NCBI GenBank assembly: GCA_023428885.1
Contig: JAEYWQ010000009.1
Location: 1 to 26,597, forward strand
DNA from: Bacillota bacterium
GTDB taxonomy: Bacteria > Bacillota > Clostridia > Lachnospirales > Lachnospiraceae
DNA length: 26,597 nt
Direction of reading: 5' to 3'
Position 1 is the first letter of the stretch; each line of letters starts with the position of its first letter. The position numbers and the translations under genes were made by a program. The notes beneath the pieces were generated by a model. That model saw nothing but the letters and a program-made list of their open reading frames with translations, had not been told where the DNA came from and did no database searches. Shown here piece by piece: positions 22,967 through 26,597 of the stretch.

Positions 22967-23144
22967 ATTGCATCGCAATATACTATGATTTTAAGGCACT
23001 TCGTGCCGAGATGCACACGACCGGGTAAGGTAAAATGTTGCTAAAATCGCGACACCCGGTCGGCGCGGGAACAAAGTGTACTTATATTAAATTTAGATTG
23101 CCAGAGTGTGCAAAGCACATGATGTTCTGATAAAGGAATATCAG
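22967..23144. repeat. intergenic hairpin-rich element, copy 4
   Basis: Contains ATTGC-ATC-GCAAT (22967-22979), GGCAC-TTC-GTGCC (22995-23007), a perfect 9-bp stem CGACCGGGT/ACCCGGTCG (23018-23026 with 23054-23062), and CTGATA/TATCAG (23127-23132 with 23139-23144). Positions 23068-23119 are clearly related to 3638-3691 of copy 1, sharing GGAACAAA, GTGT, TTAAA, AGAGT and AAGCACA in order. No protein-coding character is seen. Confidence 0.6.
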
Positions 23145-23172
23145 CAAGTAAAGGTACAGTCAAATAAAAAAA

Positions 23173-23202
23173 TTGAGCATTTCTTATTGAAATAAGTATA
23201 CT
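23173..23202 (+). promoter_or_regulatory. promoter for chemoreceptor gene
   Basis: TTGAGC at 23173-23178 and TATACT at 23197-23202 with an 18-base spacer. It would leave a leader of about 95 bases. No flagellar sigma-D type promoter was found. Confidence 0.5.
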
Positions 23203-23302
23203 ATTGTTATACAATTTCTATGGCTTGGAAAGTGTATCACATAAAGGTGATGGGCTGCAAAAAATAGTAGTGATAAAGAGATATCAAAAATATGGAGGAA
23301 AT

Positions 23303-25144
23303 ATGATTCAAAGGATGAAGAAGCCTAGTAAAGATAAGGATATCAATGTGAGAAATAAGAAAAGTATAGGGATAGCGATGAGACTTACTTCTGTGGCAGT
23401 TGGTATTTTGTTATTATTGGGGACGATGTTAATAACATTTTCAGCAATTAACTTAAAGCAAAATATGAAAGAAAAAGAGAAAGAATCCCTCAAGAATACA
23501 GCTTATACGCTTAAAACTACATTTTATACACTGTATGGAGGAGATTTTAACCAAATAAAAGATGACGTAGAAAGGGAGAACCGTAATGGGAATGAAGTTT
23601 CAGCTGATGTGGTAAGTTCAGCTACGAAGGAAGTTTCAGTCGATGCGGTAAGTTCAGCTACGAAAAAAGAAATGAATGCTATCACCATCTTAGATACAAT
23701 TCATGATGAAACAAAAATCGATATCAGTATCTACTGGGGAGATGAGAGAATTGCAACTTCCTTCAAAGATGACTCTGGATATAGAAAAATCGGAGGCAAA
23801 TTAGAGGATGAGGTGAAACAACAAGTAATCGACCTTGGTGGTGAATACTTCAGTGAAAATCTCTTAATGGAAGGTCATAATCATTATGTTTATTACATAC
23901 CAATTCTCAATGGTAACGAGATATTGGGAGCTATTGGTATAGCACAGGACAGCGATATTATAGAAAGTAAAGTAACGAAAACTACCCAAGACTTACTGGT
24001 ATTTGCAATTATTGTTACAGTAATTTCTAGTATGGTATTATTCTTCATCTTGCGAAGGATATCTAGCTTTATACATCAGGCATCAGAGGCATTACAAATT
24101 TTTGCAGATGGAGACTTGTCCATTGAGATCAATCATAAACTTCTGAAGCGAAGTGATGAGATTGGTCTGTTTGGTTTATCCATGTTAAAATTAAGAAATG
24201 AAATCAAAAATTTATTAGGGAAAATTAAGCATAGTATTATAGTTTTGAGCACATTAGCAGATGAACTAGACATGAGTACAAAAAAGACTAGATTAGCGGT
24301 TCATGATGTATCACAAGCAATGGAGGATATATCAAGAGGGGTAACAGCTCAGGCAGAGGATACGCAGAATGCTAATTATAGCATGATTGAAATTGGAGAA
24401 GAGATCAAAAATATAACCAAAGCAGTAAATGTATTAAAGTCAAGATCTGAGGATATTAGTAAAGCTAGTGAGCAGGCGGATGTAATTGCTGATAAGCTGG
24501 ATCATTCGGCTAGTAACACAATGTTAGCAATCGATAAAATCGCACTTCAAACCGAGGCAACCAATCTGGCAGCTGAAGGTATCAGGGAAGCTCTTGATGT
24601 TATCTCCGATATAGCGAAAAAAACCAACCTACTCAGTTTGAATGCATCCATCGAAGCTGCAAGGGCAGGGGAAAATGGTAAAGGATTTGGTGTTGTGGCA
24701 GGCGAAATAAAAGAGTTGGCCGACCAGTCAAATCAATCAGCACAGGAAATAAAGGTCATACTTGATAAATTATTGGAGGAATCAGGAAGGTCTCTTGATG
24801 TGGTTGGAAACGTGAAAGAGATAATACAAGACCAAAAAAGCAAGCTGTTAGATACCAGAAGGCAATTCGAAGTAGTAAGAACCGGAGTGGACGAATCAGG
24901 GAATAGTATAGAGAGTATTTATGAAAAGATAGTAATTTTAGATAATCAAAGAGATTCTCTGCTAGAAATGATAAAGTCCTTGTCAAGCATAAGTGAAGAA
25001 CATGCCGCCAGCTCAGAAGAAACAACTGCTTCAACTTCAGAGCTAAATGATACCATAGGAATGATTGCGGATAAAGTTTCCCAGCTAAGAAATATGTCAA
25101 TGGAACTAAAACAGAGTATAACAGTATTTAATCTTAGCGAGTAA
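23303..25144 (+). CDS. methyl-accepting chemotaxis protein with Cache-like sensor
   Basis: A 613-residue chemoreceptor that would signal to CheA/CheW. The start is ATG 23303, directly after TATGGAGGAAAT; the open frame runs 33 codons further upstream without a site. A basic N-terminus (1-27) leads to TM1 (28-49). The extracellular sensor at about 50-225 has a single-Cache style, with DISIYWGDERIATSF near 140-154 and YYIPILNGNEILGAIGIAQ near 197-215. TM2 is 230-252, a HAMP-like linker follows (253-307), then a long coiled-coil signalling domain whose hairpin tip (IAKKTNLLSLNASIEAARAG... to ELADQS, 437-475) is the conserved CheW/CheA contact. Unusual is a tandem 12-residue repeat, EVSADVVSSATK then EVSVDAVSSATK (98-121), before the Cache core. 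The ligand is unknown. A bidirectional terminator follows. Confidence 0.93.
   Translation: MIQRMKKPSKDKDINVRNKKSIGIAMRLTSVAVGILLLLGTMLITFSAINLKQNMKEKEKESLKNTAYTLKTTFYTLYGGDFNQIKDDVERENRNGNEVSADVVSSATKEVSVDAVSSATKKEMNAITILDTIHDETKIDISIYWGDERIATSFKDDSGYRKIGGKLEDEVKQQVIDLGGEYFSENLLMEGHNHYVYYIPILNGNEILGAIGIAQDSDIIESKVTKTTQDLLVFAIIVTVISSMVLFFILRRISSFIHQASEALQIFADGDLSIEINHKLLKRSDEIGLFGLSMLKLRNEIKNLLGKIKHSIIVLSTLADELDMSTKKTRLAVHDVSQAMEDISRGVTAQAEDTQNANYSMIEIGEEIKNITKAVNVLKSRSEDISKASEQADVIADKLDHSASNTMLAIDKIALQTEATNLAAEGIREALDVISDIAKKTNLLSLNASIEAARAGENGKGFGVVAGEIKELADQSNQSAQEIKVILDKLLEESGRSLDVVGNVKEIIQDQKSKLLDTRRQFEVVRTGVDESGNSIESIYEKIVILDNQRDSLLEMIKSLSSISEEHAASSEETTASTSELNDTIGMIADKVSQLRNMSMELKQSITVFNLSE
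23594..23665 (+). repeat. 36-bp tandem duplication in chemoreceptor gene
   Basis: Two direct copies, 23594-23629 and 23630-23665, identical at 32 of 36 positions and in frame, encode the 12-residue repeat in the sensor domain. The sequence DAVSSAT resembles the D-x-x-S-G-A-T motif of FMN_bind proteins. Confidence 0.9.
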
Positions 25145-25208
25145 GCAATCATGTTAGCATGATTTAGGGCTGCCCACTCTAATCGCATGCATCTTTGATA
25201 TCACATCA

Positions 25209-25251
25209 CAAAAACACTGCGTAAACCAAGATGGTTAGCGCAGTGTTTTTC
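25209..25251. terminator. bidirectional terminator between convergent genes
   Basis: An 11-bp stem, 25211-25221 against 25239-25249, with A-run on the left and T-run on the right and inner AACC/GGTT pairing. It can terminate both the chemoreceptor transcript and the minus-strand gene. A smaller ATCATG-TTAG-CATGAT dyad lies near 25149-25164. Confidence 0.85.
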
Positions 25252-25303
25252 ATTGATAAAAATACCTTTGAATTTCCTATTACTCCTTCTGATAAGCAAT
25301 CTC

Positions 25304-26597
25304 TTATATTAACTGTTTAAGTATGCTTATCTGATCTTGTAGCCAGGAAATAACCTTGGGTTTCTCTTTATAAGTAGGAGAGATGTGTTCCCAGAGTCCT
25401 TTACAATAATCAAAGATATCTTTAACCAGCGTAGGTTCCGTAATCGAAATATGGGTTTCCTGTGTAATAGTATATTCATTACTGGATTCAATTAATATTG
25501 TAGACCTATCTTTTACCAGGCAGCAAAAACTTTCTATGTTATCTGTAGTATCCTGGTCATCTGGGAGAAATGCAATATTATAGTTCCTATGTTCTTGAAG
25601 GAGTTTAATAATATTCACCAGGTATTCAATAATATCTTCGGTATCCATAGATATGGACTCAATTCCTGCATAGCTATATAGATAAAACTGATGTTTTTTT
25701 ATTAAATTTTTGATGGATGATGCCATATAGATATCGAAATATTCATAATTATCGATATTTGATAAAAATGCTTGTAGACGTTTGTGATAAAATTCTAAGG
25801 ACAAACTCTTAGAATCATCAGAATATTTTTTTTGTTCTAAGAGCTTCTCATATAAATGTGTTGGGAGAGTGATTACACTAAAGCAATATTTATATAAAAA
25901 GCGATTACCTATATCATCTTCGACTTTTGCTAAGTAATAACCAAAATCTGATCGATTAGTGAAGATATTTACTAAAGGTAGAGCATACTTCCTAAAGAAA
26001 ATTTGTAAGTGCTCCTGGTAGATTCTAATTGCTGCTTTATTCATTAAATAAAGACCACTATTAATATAGGAATATATATTAGCAGATAAACAGGAGAGTA
26101 CACCAATGTCAGGAACAACTATCAGTTCTTCACCGATTGTCAGGCTATCATAGTTTTTAATATAATAAGGAAAAAATTTGCCTGTTTGAATCAATGAGAC
26201 AATACAATTTAGAAATCTTACTGTTCTTATGGTACTAGAGTTCAAACGTATTAAGACATGCACATTCCATCCATTGTTAATAACCCTGTGCAAGGTTTCG
26301 ATCCATCTTTTATTATTAAAAAGAGATAAGTACTCCGGGTCTATTGAATTATTATATGTGATATATATATTACTATTTTTTTTAGATTTTTCATTCGCAG
26401 CAAGTTCTAACAAATCATAATAGGAAGTTATAATACTCTCTGTACCATATACAACTTTATCTTGGCTTGACAGGGCAGTAAAGGGAGAAATATTTGATTT
26501 CTCTTTGCTAAGTGAATGGCTCAACTGAACTTTTGCAACTTGATCTTTAATTAAAGATTTTTTTTTAATCTCTTTTTGCTTTTTCTTCTTAAATTCA
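25304..26597 (-). CDS. unknown protein, 5' end beyond window; possible regulator sensor domain
   Basis: The minus-strand frame is open from its stop at 25304 to the right edge (over 425 codons) with no in-frame ATG. A TTG at 26524 is the only local start and has no ribosome binding site, and upstream codons stay open with a Lys-rich stretch. I therefore treat it as partial. It is mixed alpha/beta, without signal peptide or clear membrane segments. The block near VHVLIRLN...GKFFPYYIKNYDSLTIGEELIVVPDIGVL recalls, by memory only, the C-terminal part of clostridial XRE-type regulators that follow an N-terminal HTH; such an HTH would lie outside the window. No function can be assigned with confidence. 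It is convergent with the chemoreceptor gene. Confidence 0.7.
   Translation of the reverse strand, partial: EFKKKKQKEIKKKSLIKDQVAKVQLSHSLSKEKSNISPFTALSSQDKVVYGTESIITSYYDLLELAANEKSKKNSNIYITYNNSIDPEYLSLFNNKRWIETLHRVINNGWNVHVLIRLNSSTIRTVRFLNCIVSLIQTGKFFPYYIKNYDSLTIGEELIVVPDIGVLSCLSANIYSYINSGLYLMNKAAIRIYQEHLQIFFRKYALPLVNIFTNRSDFGYYLAKVEDDIGNRFLYKYCFSVITLPTHLYEKLLEQKKYSDDSKSLSLEFYHKRLQAFLSNIDNYEYFDIYMASSIKNLIKKHQFYLYSYAGIESISMDTEDIIEYLVNIIKLLQEHRNYNIAFLPDDQDTTDNIESFCCLVKDRSTILIESSNEYTITQETHISITEPTLVKDIFDYCKGLWEHISPTYKEKPKVISWLQDQISILKQLI

Overview
The window reads as chromosomal DNA from a low-GC Gram-positive anaerobe of the Clostridia. The evidence is AT-rich intergenic DNA, strong AGGAGG-type ribosome binding sites, SLH-domain surface proteins, an L-box lysine riboswitch and a clostridial-style chemoreceptor. 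The overall style suggests Lachnospiraceae, perhaps close to Lachnoclostridium phytofermentans; that is inference, because no rRNA or marker gene is present.

Layout. 1-3570: short independent units: a membrane-anchored alpha/beta hydrolase, a coiled-coil protein of unknown function, a SAM methyltransferase and an ArsC/Spx-like thioredoxin-fold protein. 3570-5178: exodeoxyribonuclease III, flanked by two hairpin-rich intergenic stretches. 5179-13131: a 2176-residue SLH-anchored protein with arrays of InlB-type (Flg_new) and MucBP-like repeats, followed by an SLH-anchored subtilisin-like protease. 13134-15186: an eroding accessory strip with a 5'-deleted AraC regulator, two intact GNAT acetyltransferases and a third with a nonsense codon plus a frameshift. 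The first intact GNAT has a leader peptide and competing Shine-Dalgarno hairpins resembling translational attenuation. 15189-18489: a TetR regulator divergent from a YhgE/Pip-type membrane protein. 18510-19868: a metallo-beta-lactamase-fold hydrolase and TetR operon whose promoter carries two identical-arm palindromes. 19879-22951: a lysine-riboswitch-controlled ABC transporter (binding protein, permease, ATPase). 23303-25144: a methyl-accepting chemotaxis protein. 25304 to the right edge: a minus-strand gene of unknown function whose 5' end lies outside the window.

How the genes fit together. The riboswitch ties the ABC transporter to lysine uptake. The two SLH proteins probably share the cell surface, where the protease could trim its large neighbour or other envelope proteins. 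The two TetR units look like self-contained, ligand-responsive detoxification or envelope-stress modules. Four intergenic stretches (about 3600-3735, 4902-4966, 21115-21300, 22967-23144) hold stacked short hairpins. Two of them share clear primary sequence, which suggests a dispersed non-coding repeat family.

The best candidates for something undescribed are the leader and hairpin ahead of the GNAT gene at 13492-13576, the paired SLH protease and giant repeat protein, the duplicated FMN_bind-like motif in the chemoreceptor, and the intergenic hairpin family.
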